Source of the DNA: Paracoccaceae bacterium
GTDB lineage: Bacteria; Pseudomonadota; Alphaproteobacteria; Rhodobacterales; Rhodobacteraceae
Direction: 5' to 3'
Assembly (NCBI GenBank): GCA_013214715.1
Contig: JABSSB010000071.1
Span: 1-14,737, forward strand
Length of the DNA: 14,737 nucleotides
Shown here: positions 1-7,251 of the stretch, one piece after another
Numbering within the stretch: the stretch's first letter is position 1
Layout: each line of letters starts with the position of its first letter
Notes under the pieces: generated by a model
Seen by the model: the letters and a program-made list of their open reading frames with translations, nothing else
What the model was told of the DNA's origin: nothing
Databases searched by the model: none
Made by a program: the position numbers and the translations under genes

Positions 1-204
1 GGCGCGGGCACCCTTGTGCCATTCGGCATGCCCCGCGTGATCATTGGTGAAAACCGCAATTGCCGCAGCAATGAGGCGTTCCTGCGCAGCCGCGGAGTGG
101 AGGTGATCGTGGCCGATGACCCCGATTGCACCGCCTTTATGGCGCGCTTCATTTCCGAGAAACCGACACTTTGGGCTGAGGACACTCCAGAGGATCCTGC
201 ATGA
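1..204 (+). CDS. Cytosine deaminase (yeast FCY1-type), C-terminal part, cut by window edge
   Basis: This is the last 67 codons of a gene whose start lies left of the window; the reading frame is open from base 1. The visible part includes GMPRVIIGEN, RSRGVEVIVADD and a tail with LWAEDTPED. These align well with the C-terminal third of yeast cytosine deaminase, which has GIPRCVVGEN, QTRGHEVVVVDD and DWFEDIGE. In that family the tail packs over the pyrimidine pocket, and the Trp and the Glu-Asp pair are kept here. The zinc-binding H-x-E and P-C-x-x-C motifs would be upstream, so catalytic competence cannot be checked. Family members deaminate cytosine to uracil, but bacterial homologues may act on other aminated pyrimidines or heterocycles. 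The stop overlaps the next gene's start (ATGA at 201-204), which indicates translational coupling in an operon. Confidence 0.82.
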   Translation, partial: GAGTLVPFGMPRVIIGENRNCRSNEAFLRSRGVEVIVADDPDCTAFMARFISEKPTLWAEDTPEDPA

Positions 205-1241
205 TGCAGGTGTTTGACGGCCATAACGATGCGCTTGGGAGGCTATGGTGCCGCAATGACGATGCCGTTGCGGCATTTGCCGGGCGCGATGGCCATATCA
301 ACGCCGCGTCTGCCCATACCGGCGGGTTGGCGGGCGGCCTTTTCGCGATCTATGCGCCGGCGTCCCGCAAGCCGTTTGATTTCGCCCTGATCCCGAACGG
401 GGTGCAATCCATGCCCCTGCCAGCCGCGTTGGAGCCGACCGCCGCCCTGCGCGCGGCGATCGGGCAGGCGGGCATCGCGGCGCAGTTGCAGGCGGCGGGT
501 CGCATCGCTCTGGCCACCGATGCCGCCAGCCTGCGCGCGGCCTTCGATGCTGAGCCCATAGCCTGTATTCTGCATCTCGAGGGCGCCGACTGCATCGACC
601 CCGACCTTCTGGCGCTGGAAGCGCTTTACGCGATGGGCCTTCGCTCGCTGGGGCCGGTCTGGTCGCGCCCGACCATTTTCGGTGAGGGCGTGCCTTTCAA
701 CTTCAACAGCACCGGTGACACCGGCGAAGGTCTGACCCAGGCAGGCCAACGTCTGGCCCGGCGCTGTCTTGAGATGGGCATCATGCTCGACACCTCCCAC
801 ATCACGATGCGCGGGTTCTGGGATATTGCCGATCTGGGCGCTCCGGTCGTGGCCACCCATTCCAACGCCCATGCGATCTGCCCCAGCGCCCGCAACCTGA
901 CCGATGAGCAGCTGCGCTGTATCGGAGCGACCGGCGGCATGGTCGGTTTGAATTTCGAGCCCGGGTTCCTGTCAGAAGTCGGCTGGAAAACCGGGGTCGC
1001 CACGCTTGATGATGCGCTGCGCCAACTGGATCACATGATCGCCGTCGCGGGCGAAGATCACGTGGGCCTTGGATCGGATTTCGACGGCGCGCGCCTGCCC
1101 CAAGGCATGGACGGGGCGCAGGATCTACCGGTGCTGACCCAGGCCATGCAACAAGCGGGCTATGGGCCCAAGCTGATCACAAAACTTTGCCACGGAAACT
1201 GGCTTCGCTTTCTCACAGACCATTTCGGAGATGACACATGA
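201..1241 (+). CDS. Peptidase family M19 membrane-dipeptidase-like metallohydrolase
   Basis: This 346-residue protein has the full metal site of the M19 family (renal dipeptidase, an amidohydrolase-superfamily TIM barrel). H8 and D10 lie in DGHNDALG, E127 in HLEGADC is the bridging carboxylate, H200 is in LDTSH and H220 in ATHSNAH. The spacing closely matches human dipeptidase 1 (H20, D22, E125, H198, H219). The RN of PSARNLTD and the GSDFDG motif near residue 291 are also present. Known members cleave dipeptides, including D-amino-acid and dehydropeptide substrates; the substrate here is unknown. There is no signal peptide, so a cytoplasmic location is likely. An AGAGGA ribosome-binding site at 189-194 supports the ATG at 201, although the ATG at 204 is also possible. 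The gene overlaps both neighbours by ATGA, so it is probably co-translated with the deaminase and the MetE-like gene. Confidence 0.93.
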   Translation: MMQVFDGHNDALGRLWCRNDDAVAAFAGRDGHINAASAHTGGLAGGLFAIYAPASRKPFDFALIPNGVQSMPLPAALEPTAALRAAIGQAGIAAQLQAAGRIALATDAASLRAAFDAEPIACILHLEGADCIDPDLLALEALYAMGLRSLGPVWSRPTIFGEGVPFNFNSTGDTGEGLTQAGQRLARRCLEMGIMLDTSHITMRGFWDIADLGAPVVATHSNAHAICPSARNLTDEQLRCIGATGGMVGLNFEPGFLSEVGWKTGVATLDDALRQLDHMIAVAGEDHVGLGSDFDGARLPQGMDGAQDLPVLTQAMQQAGYGPKLITKLCHGNWLRFLTDHFGDDT

Positions 1242-2368
1242 CCATCGCCACAACCCATGTCGGCAGTCTTCCCCGCACGCAGGAGGTGGTGGATTTCATC
1301 TTTGCCCGCGAGAATGAAACGCCCTATGAGCAGGCCGAGTTCGACGCTGCCATGACAGCCGCCGTAGATGAGACCGTGCGCAAACAGGTCGAGGCCGGCG
1401 TCAGCATCGTCAGCGATGGCGAAACCTCCAAAATCAGCTACGCGACATACGTCAAGGACCGCTACACCGGCTTTTCCGGTGATAGCCCGCGCAACGCGCC
1501 CGCCGATCTGAAACTCTTTCCCAAATTCCTCGAACGGCTCGCCGATGATGGCGGCACGCCGAAATATGCCCGCCCTATGTGCACCGGAGACGTTCGCTCC
1601 AAAGGGCAGGGCGAGCTGGAAAAGGATATCTCCAATCTCAAGGCGGCCATGGCCAAACATGGCGTGGCGCGCGGCTTCATGAATGCGGCCTCACCCGGTG
1701 TGATCGCGCTCTTTCTGCAAAACGATTATTACCCGACGCGCGACGCCTATCTCGCCGCGCTAGCCGATGCGATGGCCGAAGAATACCGCACCATCATTGC
1801 CGCCGGGTTGGACCTACAACTTGACTGCCCCGATCTGGCGCTGTCGCGCCATATGCTCTTTGCCGATCTCAGCGATGAGGAATTCCTCAAAATCGCGGCC
1901 TCCCATGTCGAGGCGCTGAACCACGCGCTGGCGGGCCTGCCGTCGGAGCGCATCCGCATCCATATCTGCTGGGGCAATTACGAAGGCCCGCATGTCTGCG
2001 ATATTGGCATGGAAAAAGTATTTTCGACCCTGATGGATGCTCAGGCCGACTATGTGCTTTTTGAAACCTCCAACCCGCGCCACGCGCATGAATGGACAGT
2101 CTTCCGCGACCGCAAATCCGACATCCCGGACAGCAAGATCCTTGTGCCTGGCGTGGTCGATACCACCACCAATTTCGTCGAACATCCCGAATTGGTGGCG
2201 CAACGGATCGAACGCTTTATCGATATCGTCGGCGCAGATCGCGTGATCGCAGGTTCGGATTGTGGCTTTGGCACCTTTGCGGGTTTCGGCGCGGTCGACC
2301 CTGATATCGCCTATGCCAAGCTCTCCGCCCTGTCAGAAGGCGCTGCGCTCGCGACTCAGCGCACCTGA
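1238..2368 (+). CDS. Stand-alone MetE C-terminal-domain-like zinc methyltransferase
   Basis: This 376-residue protein belongs to the cobalamin-independent methionine synthase (MetE C-terminal, UROD/MetE-like) superfamily. The N-terminal HVGSLPR motif (residues 7-13) is typical. A zinc site can be read as H242 and C244 (in IHICWGN), E276 (in VLFETSNP) and C342 (in AGSDCGFGT), the same H-x-C, E, C pattern that binds zinc and activates homocysteine thiolate in MetE. It is half the size of full MetE (about 750 residues) and lacks the N-terminal barrel. It could therefore be a folate-independent 'core' methionine synthase or an alkyl-thiol transferase with another thiol substrate, like epoxyalkane:CoM transferase. 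Its place behind a deaminase and a dipeptidase hints at a catabolic or salvage role, which is inference. GGAG at 1227-1230 supports the ATG at 1238, which overlaps the upstream stop. It is the last gene of the operon. Confidence 0.85.
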   Translation: MTIATTHVGSLPRTQEVVDFIFARENETPYEQAEFDAAMTAAVDETVRKQVEAGVSIVSDGETSKISYATYVKDRYTGFSGDSPRNAPADLKLFPKFLERLADDGGTPKYARPMCTGDVRSKGQGELEKDISNLKAAMAKHGVARGFMNAASPGVIALFLQNDYYPTRDAYLAALADAMAEEYRTIIAAGLDLQLDCPDLALSRHMLFADLSDEEFLKIAASHVEALNHALAGLPSERIRIHICWGNYEGPHVCDIGMEKVFSTLMDAQADYVLFETSNPRHAHEWTVFRDRKSDIPDSKILVPGVVDTTTNFVEHPELVAQRIERFIDIVGADRVIAGSDCGFGTFAGFGAVDPDIAYAKLSALSEGAALATQRT

Positions 2369-2399
2369 TCCTTCTTTGCTTTGACAATACCCCGGGGAT

Positions 2400-2418
2400 G
2401 CGGGGGCAGCGCCCCCGC
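2400..2418 (+). terminator. GC-rich hairpin after the MetE-like gene
   Basis: A perfect 8-bp stem (GCGGGGGC at 2400-2407 with GCCCCCGC at 2411-2418) closes a 3-nt loop 31 nt after the stop codon. No T-run follows, so on its own it would act as a 3'-end-stabilising or pausing hairpin rather than a textbook intrinsic terminator. From memory, such G-run/C-run palindromes are common between genes in Rhodobacteraceae. Confidence 0.45.
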
Positions 2419-2436
2419 TCTGCCCTCGAAATACAC

Positions 2437-2459
2437 AGGTTTCCGATCGGAAATTTTTT
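2437..2459 (+). terminator. Probable intrinsic terminator of the upstream operon
   Basis: A 14-bp perfect palindrome (TTTCCGATCGGAAA, 2440-2453) is followed at once by six T (2454-2459). As RNA it folds to a stem with a GAUC loop that can be extended by A-U and G-U pairs into 2437-2439, leaving a short U tail. It lies upstream of the proposed riboswitch promoter, which fits it ending the deaminase/dipeptidase/MetE-like transcript. The palindrome could alternatively be an operator. Confidence 0.5.
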
Positions 2460-2471
2460 CCGCCCACCCCC

Positions 2472-2500
2472 TTGCCTGCCACAGCGCCTGCGCGTAACTT
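2472..2500 (+). promoter_or_regulatory. Putative sigma70-type promoter of the gcv operon
   Basis: TTGCCT (2472-2477) and TAACTT (2495-2500) are separated by 17 bp. Transcription would start near 2507, only a few bases before the first base-paired stem of the riboswitch at about 2512, which is where it should be. The match is by eye only. Confidence 0.45.
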
Positions 2501-2510
2501 GCCACCACTT

Positions 2511-2655
2511 GCACGGGAGAACCGCATCGCCGGTGCCGAAGGAGCAACCGCCCCGGAAACTCTCAGGCCCCAGGACCGTGTGAGGACACAACACTCTGGA
2601 GAGAGGCGCTTGCGCCCGCCGACGGGATAACGTTCTCAGGCCAAAGGACAGAGGG
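2511..2655 (+). promoter_or_regulatory. Tandem glycine riboswitch (two aptamers)
   Basis: Both aptamers of a gcvT-type glycine riboswitch can be read. Aptamer 1 (about 2512-2580) has a CACGG/CCGTG closing stem, GGGAGA, GTGCCGAAGGAGCAA, AAACTCTCAGGC and GGAC. Aptamer 2 (about 2593-2654) has a CTCTG/CAGAG closing stem, GGAGAG, GCCGACGGGATAA, TTCTCAGGCC and AAAGGACAGAG. A short linker, TGAGGACACAAC, joins them. These are the conserved blocks of the family, which in tandem form bind glycine and usually turn on glycine cleavage genes. The second aptamer has a shorter central arm and a divergent CGACGGGATAA in place of the usual CGAAGGGGCAA. It sits 86 bases before gcvT, so its target is clear. Confidence 0.95.
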
Positions 2656-2695
2656 GGCATTCGGGCGTGGCATGCAGCCGCGCGGAACGAATGCC
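2656..2695 (+). promoter_or_regulatory. Hairpin between glycine riboswitch and gcvT (possible expression platform)
   Basis: GGCATTCG (2656-2663) pairs perfectly with CGAATGCC (2688-2695) around a 24-nt loop, starting where the second aptamer ends. No T-run follows, so control by transcription termination is not evident. Further down, TTCC (2715-2718) could pair with the GGAA (2732-2735) of the gcvT ribosome-binding site, which would allow translational control. This is inference from pairing only. Confidence 0.4.
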
Positions 2696-2740
2696 GGGTG
2701 ATCGCAGTCAGGTCTTCCGGAGCAGGGCGAAGGAAAGAAG

Positions 2741-3865
2741 ATGAGCGATCTGGCGACGACACCGCTTTATGATCTGCATCTGGAACTGGGCGCGCGCATG
2801 GTGCCATTTGCGGGCTATTCCATGCCGGTGCAGTTTGACGGGATCATGGCCGAGCATACCCGCACGCGTGAGGCGGCGGGGCTGTTCGATGTCAGCCATA
2901 TGGGGCAGGTGATCCTGTCGGGTCAGGATTATGCAACCATTGCCGCGGGTTTTGAAACTCTGGTGCCGGTCAATGCGATTGGCCTGGCGGCGGGGCGGCA
3001 GCGCTATGGCCTTCTGACCAATGCGCTGGGCGGGATCGAAGATGATCTGATGTTTGCCAATAAGGGCGATCACATGCTGGTTGTGGTGAACGCGGCTTGC
3101 AAGGCGGATGACATCGCTCTGATGAAAGCCGGGCTTGAGCCTCTGGGCATCACCGTCACAGAAGTCACCGACCGCGCCCTGATCGCGTTACAAGGACCGG
3201 GGGCAGAGCCGGCCTTGTCGCGTTTGGCACCGGCGGCGGCCGAGATGCGGTTCATGGATGTGGCCGATCTGGAGCTTGAGGGCGTGACCTGCTGGGTCTC
3301 GCGCTCGGGCTATACCGGTGAAGACGGTTATGAGATTTCGGTGCCAGAGGCGCAGGCCGAGGCGCTGGCGCGGACATTGCTGGACATGGATGGCGTCGGC
3401 CCCGTGGGGCTGGGTGCGCGCGACAGCCTGCGGCTGGAAGCGGGGCTGTGCCTTTATAACAATGATATCGGCAGCACGACCACACCGGTCGAGGCCGGTC
3501 TGATCTGGTCGATCCAGAAAGTCCGCCGCGCGGGCGGTGACCGCGAAGGGGGGTTTCCCGGCGCGCAAGTAATCCTGCCGCAGATTGAGAGCGGCGTTCC
3601 GCGCACGCGCGTGGGATTGCGCCCTGAAGGCCGCGCGCCGATGCGCGAGGGGGTCGTGCTGTTTGCCGAGCCGGAAGAGGGTGAGGCAATCGGCGTCATC
3701 ACTTCGGGCGGGTTTGGCCCTACGGTAGGGGGGCCGGTGGCGATGGGTTACTTGCCCATAGATATGGCCGTGCCCGGCACGCAAGTCTTTGGGGAGCTGC
3801 GGGGCAAGCGCCTGCCGCTCACCGTTCACACGCTGCCTTTCGTGGCGGCCAATTTCAAACGCTGA
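2741..3865 (+). CDS. gcvT: Glycine cleavage system T protein (aminomethyltransferase)
   Basis: GcvT takes the aminomethyl group from lipoyl-GcvH and passes the one-carbon unit to tetrahydrofolate, releasing ammonia. The 374-residue length is usual. Family motifs include TPLYDLHLELGARMVPFAGY at residues 7-26, DVSHMG at 50-55 and the GGIEDDL segment around D101/D102, where the catalytic Asp of E. coli GcvT (D101) falls. SRSGYTGEDGYEI and the aminomethyltransferase C-terminal barrel with ITSGGFGPTVGGPVAMGY near the end complete the protein. AGGAAAG at 2731-2737 is the ribosome-binding site for the ATG. It is the first gene of the operon, under the glycine riboswitch, and gcvH follows after 21 bases. 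The gene encoding the fourth component (L protein, dihydrolipoyl dehydrogenase) is not in this window. Confidence 0.97.
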   Translation: MSDLATTPLYDLHLELGARMVPFAGYSMPVQFDGIMAEHTRTREAAGLFDVSHMGQVILSGQDYATIAAGFETLVPVNAIGLAAGRQRYGLLTNALGGIEDDLMFANKGDHMLVVVNAACKADDIALMKAGLEPLGITVTEVTDRALIALQGPGAEPALSRLAPAAAEMRFMDVADLELEGVTCWVSRSGYTGEDGYEISVPEAQAEALARTLLDMDGVGPVGLGARDSLRLEAGLCLYNNDIGSTTTPVEAGLIWSIQKVRRAGGDREGGFPGAQVILPQIESGVPRTRVGLRPEGRAPMREGVVLFAEPEEGEAIGVITSGGFGPTVGGPVAMGYLPIDMAVPGTQVFGELRGKRLPLTVHTLPFVAANFKR

Positions 3866-3886
3866 CAACAGGACAGGGACACCGAC

Positions 3887-4246
3887 ATGAAATTCACCGA
3901 AGAACATGAATGGTTGCAGGATGAGGGCGAGATCGTGGTGGTGGGCATCACCAGCCATGCGGCCGAGCAGCTGGGCGATGTGGTCTTTGTCGAATTGCCA
4001 GAGGTCGGCACCGAGGTCACCAAGGATGAAGAGATCGTAGTGATCGAAAGCGTCAAGGCCGCCTCTGACATTCTGGCTCCGCTGGACGGAGAGATTGTCG
4101 AGATCAACGACGCCATCGTCGACACGCCTGCCATGGTCAATGACGACCCGCAGGGCGAGGCGTGGTTTTTCAAGATGAAACCGTCGGACCGCGCGCCGAT
4201 GGATGAGATGATGGATGAGGCGGGCTATCAGGCCTTCATCGGCTGA
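3887..4246 (+). CDS. gcvH: Glycine cleavage system H protein (lipoyl carrier)
   Basis: GcvH is the small mobile carrier whose lipoyl arm shuttles the aminomethyl group from GcvP to GcvT and is then re-oxidised by the L protein. The 119-residue length is normal. The lipoylation site is K57 in ESVKAASD, and the fold-defining segments EHEWL, GITSHAAEQLGDVVFVELPE and PAMVNDDPQGEAWFFK are all present. AGGGA at 3875-3879 lies 7 bases before the ATG. It is co-transcribed with gcvT (21-base gap) and, after a longer 130-base spacer, with gcvP. Confidence 0.97.
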   Translation: MKFTEEHEWLQDEGEIVVVGITSHAAEQLGDVVFVELPEVGTEVTKDEEIVVIESVKAASDILAPLDGEIVEINDAIVDTPAMVNDDPQGEAWFFKMKPSDRAPMDEMMDEAGYQAFIG

Positions 4247-4267
4247 ACCCGTTGCCCCGGCTGCAGG

Positions 4268-4284
4268 GCGCCCGTGCCGGGCGC
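4268..4284 (+). other. GC-rich hairpin in the gcvH-gcvP spacer
   Basis: GCGCCCG (4268-4274) and CGGGCGC (4278-4284) form a 7-bp stem with a TGC loop. The spacer is 130 bases, long for this operon. No T-run follows the stem and I see no convincing promoter for gcvP. The hairpin may stabilise the upstream gcvTH message or lower read-through into gcvP, which is inference. Confidence 0.4.
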
Positions 4285-4376
4285 GGCCTCTGGCGGGGGT
4301 AGTTTGAAAGAGAAGAAATGGGGGCGCTGCGCTGTGATGGCAGGGCTCCGTTCAGGTCATATCAGGAGCTTGTGTC

Positions 4377-7226
4377 ATGGGGTTCACGCCGACCGATTAT
4401 CTGCCTTACGATTTTGCCAACCGGCGCCATATTGGCCCCTCTCCGGCGGAGATGGAGGAGATGCTGGCCACGGTGGGCGTGCCGGATCTGGAAGCGCTGA
4501 TTAACCAGACCGTGCCGGAAGGTATTCGTCAGGCCGCCGCGCTGGAATTTGAACGGCCGATGTCGGAGCGGGAATTGCTGGCGCAGATCCGCGAGGTGGC
4601 GGGCAGGAACACGGTGCTGACCTCGCTGATCGGGCAGGGCTATCACGGCACGGTCACACCGCCCGCGATCCAGCGCAATATCCTTGAGAACCCGGCCTGG
4701 TATACGGCCTACACGCCCTATCAGCCCGAGATTTCGCAGGGACGGCTTGAGGCGATGCTGAATTTCCAGACCATGATCAGCGATCTGACGGGCTTGGAGA
4801 TTGCCAATGCGTCGCTTCTGGATGAGGCGACCGCCTGCGCCGAGGCGATGACCATGGCGCAGCGGGTGTCGAAGTCGAAGGTCAAAGCGTTTTTTGTGGA
4901 TGAGAACTGCCATCCGCAAAACATCGCCGTGATGCAGACCCGCGCCGCGCCTTTGGGGATCGAGGTGATCGTGGGCGCGCCGGAGGATCTGCAGGCCGAG
5001 GCCGTTTTTGGTGCGATCTTCCAATATCCGGGCACGCATGGGCATTTGCGCGATTTCACCGATCAGATTTCGGCGCTGCATGCGGCGAAGGCGATCGGCG
5101 TGATCTCGGCCGATCCGCTGTCCTTGACGCTGTTGAAAGAACCGGGCGCGATGGGCGCCGATATTGCCGTGGGCACGACTCAGCGCTTTGGCGTGCCGAT
5201 GGGCTATGGTGGGCCGCACGCAGCTTATATGGCGACGAAACAAGCTTATGCCCGCGCGATGCCGGGGCGTCTGGTTGGTGTGTCGGTGGACAGCCACGGC
5301 AACCGCGCCTATCGCCTGTCCCTGCAAACGCGGGAGCAACATATTCGGCGTGAAAAGGCGACGTCGAATGTCTGCACGGCGCAGGCACTGCTTGCGGTGA
5401 TGGCGTCCTTTTATGCGGTGTTCCACGGGCCCGAAGGTCTCAAGGCTATCGCGCAGCGCATTCATCGCAAGACCGTGCGGCTGGCCAAGGGGCTTGAGGC
5501 GGCGGGTTTCAAGGTCGAGCCGGAGCAGTATTTCGACACGATCACCGTTGATGTGGGCCTGCTGCAGCGCGGGGTGTTGCAATCGGCGGTGCGCGAAGGG
5601 GTGAACCTGCGCCGTGTCGGCGAAGATCGCGTCGGCATCACGCTGGACGAAACCACCACGCCTGCTGTGATCGAGGCGGTTTGGCGCGCCTTTGGCATCG
5701 TCATGGCCGATGATGACTGGACGCCGGAATACCGTTTCCCCGACGGGTTGATCCGTCGCACGGGCTATCTGGAGCATCCGATTTTCCACATGAACCGGGC
5801 CGAGACCGAGATGATGCGCTATATGCGGCGTCTGGCGGATCGGGATCTGGCGCTGGATCGGGCGATGATCCCGCTGGGATCCTGCACTATGAAGCTGAAT
5901 TCGGCAGCTGAGATGATGCCGATCACCTGGCCCGAGTTTGGCGCGCTGCATCCGTTTGTGCCCACCGATCAGGCACAAGGCTACGCGAAACTGATTGGAG
6001 ATCTGAACGAGAAACTGTGTCAGATCACCGGCTATGCCGCGATTTCGATGCAGCCCAATTCGGGGGCGCAGGGCGAATATGCGGGGCTTCTGACGATCTC
6101 GGCCTATCACCGGGCGCGGGGGGAAGGGCATCGTAATGTCTGCCTGATCCCGATGAACGCGCATGGGACAAACCCTGCCTCGGCCCAGATGGTGGGCTGG
6201 AAGGTTGTGCCCGTTAAATCGGATGATCGGGGCGATATTGATCTGGTCGATTTCCAGGAAAAAGCGGAAAAGCATGCTGAGGCGCTGGCAGGGTGCATGA
6301 TCACCTATCCATCCACGCATGGTGTGTTCGAAGATACGGTGCGCGAGGTCTGCAAGATCACCCATGCGCATGGCGGGCAGGTCTATATTGATGGGGCGAA
6401 CCTGAATGCAATGGTGGGCATTTCACGGCCCGGCGATCTGGGCGGGGATGTGAGCCATCTGAACCTGCACAAAACCTTCTGCATCCCGCATGGTGGCGGT
6501 GGCCCCGGCATGGGCCCGATCGGTGTGCAGGGGCATCTGGCGCCGTTCCTGCCGGGCCATCCCGAAACTGGCGGGCAAGAGGGGCCGGTGTCGGCGGCAC
6601 CTTATGGCTCGCCCTCGATCCTGCCGATTTCTTGGGCTTATGTGCGCATGATGGGCGGTGAGGGGCTGACCCAAGCGACGCGGGTGGCGATCCTGAACGC
6701 CAATTACATCGCTGAACGGCTGCAGGGCGCGTATGAGGTGCTCTATCGGGGCGAGAAGGGTCGGGTGGCGCATGAATGTATCATCGACACGCGCCCCTTT
6801 GCGGAAAGCGCCGGCATCACGGTGGATGATATCGCCAAAAGGTTGATCGACTGCGGGTTCCATGCCCCTACCATGAGCTGGCCCGTGGCTGGTACGCTGA
6901 TGATCGAGCCAACGGAAAGCGAGACCAAGGCGGAACTGGACCGGTTCTGCGACGCGATGCTGGCCATCCGCGCCGAGATCGCCGAGATCGAAGCGGGCCG
7001 GATGGATGCGCAGAACAACCCTCTGAAAAACGCACCGCACACGATGGAGGATCTCGTGCGCGACTGGGATCGGCCTTACAGCCGTGAACAGGGTTGTTTC
7101 CCGCCCGGTGCGTTCCGGGTCGACAAATACTGGCCACCGGTGAACCGGGTCGACAATGCCTGGGGAGACCGGCATCTGGTCTGCACCTGCCCGCCGATGG
7201 AGGACTATGCCGAAGCGGCTGAGTAA
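4377..7226 (+). CDS. gcvP: Glycine dehydrogenase (decarboxylating), P protein, single chain
   Basis: GcvP is the PLP enzyme that decarboxylates glycine and loads the remaining aminomethyl group onto lipoyl-GcvH. At 949 residues it is the long one-chain form, with two homologous halves (roughly 1-440 and 450-949), rather than the split GcvPA/GcvPB form. The N-terminus has the typical FANRRHIGPSPAEMEEML segment. The C-terminal half holds GSCTMKLNS, QPNSGAQGEYAGL, NAHGTNPASA and YIDGANLNAM. The PLP lysine is K699 in NLHKTFCIPHGGGGPGMGP. The C-terminus ends with the conserved CFPPGAF and VDNAWGDRHLVC blocks. AGGAG at 4364-4368, 8 bases before the ATG, supports this start. It is the last gene of the riboswitch-controlled operon. 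Confidence 0.97.
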   Translation: MGFTPTDYLPYDFANRRHIGPSPAEMEEMLATVGVPDLEALINQTVPEGIRQAAALEFERPMSERELLAQIREVAGRNTVLTSLIGQGYHGTVTPPAIQRNILENPAWYTAYTPYQPEISQGRLEAMLNFQTMISDLTGLEIANASLLDEATACAEAMTMAQRVSKSKVKAFFVDENCHPQNIAVMQTRAAPLGIEVIVGAPEDLQAEAVFGAIFQYPGTHGHLRDFTDQISALHAAKAIGVISADPLSLTLLKEPGAMGADIAVGTTQRFGVPMGYGGPHAAYMATKQAYARAMPGRLVGVSVDSHGNRAYRLSLQTREQHIRREKATSNVCTAQALLAVMASFYAVFHGPEGLKAIAQRIHRKTVRLAKGLEAAGFKVEPEQYFDTITVDVGLLQRGVLQSAVREGVNLRRVGEDRVGITLDETTTPAVIEAVWRAFGIVMADDDWTPEYRFPDGLIRRTGYLEHPIFHMNRAETEMMRYMRRLADRDLALDRAMIPLGSCTMKLNSAAEMMPITWPEFGALHPFVPTDQAQGYAKLIGDLNEKLCQITGYAAISMQPNSGAQGEYAGLLTISAYHRARGEGHRNVCLIPMNAHGTNPASAQMVGWKVVPVKSDDRGDIDLVDFQEKAEKHAEALAGCMITYPSTHGVFEDTVREVCKITHAHGGQVYIDGANLNAMVGISRPGDLGGDVSHLNLHKTFCIPHGGGGPGMGPIGVQGHLAPFLPGHPETGGQEGPVSAAPYGSPSILPISWAYVRMMGGEGLTQATRVAILNANYIAERLQGAYEVLYRGEKGRVAHECIIDTRPFAESAGITVDDIAKRLIDCGFHAPTMSWPVAGTLMIEPTESETKAELDRFCDAMLAIRAEIAEIEAGRMDAQNNPLKNAPHTMEDLVRDWDRPYSREQGCFPPGAFRVDKYWPPVNRVDNAWGDRHLVCTCPPMEDYAEAAE

Positions 7227-7231
7227 ATCGT

Positions 7232-7251
7232 GGCGGGCCTGATGGCCCGCC
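7232..7251 (+). terminator. Hairpin closing the gcv operon
   Basis: GGCGGGCC (7232-7239) pairs with GGCCCGCC (7244-7251) around TGAT, starting 5 bases after the gcvP stop. The stem is strong, but the bases after it (GCAGGATATC) are not a T-run, so it may need Rho or act as a 3'-end protector. Between here and the next start at 7456 I see no gene and no convincing promoter. Confidence 0.55.

Noticed and set aside
2381..2410. TTGACA near the end of the MetE-like gene as a -35 box
   Set aside because: The consensus hexamer is tempting, but the expected -10 position falls in a G-run hairpin with no TATAAT-like sequence. The promoter at 2472-2500 is better placed for the riboswitch.
4362..6371. 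A 669-codon open frame on the minus strand
   Set aside because: It lies entirely antisense to gcvP. Its product is an Arg/His/Gln-rich composition typical of a shadow frame of high-GC coding DNA, with no motif. gcvP on the other strand is certain.
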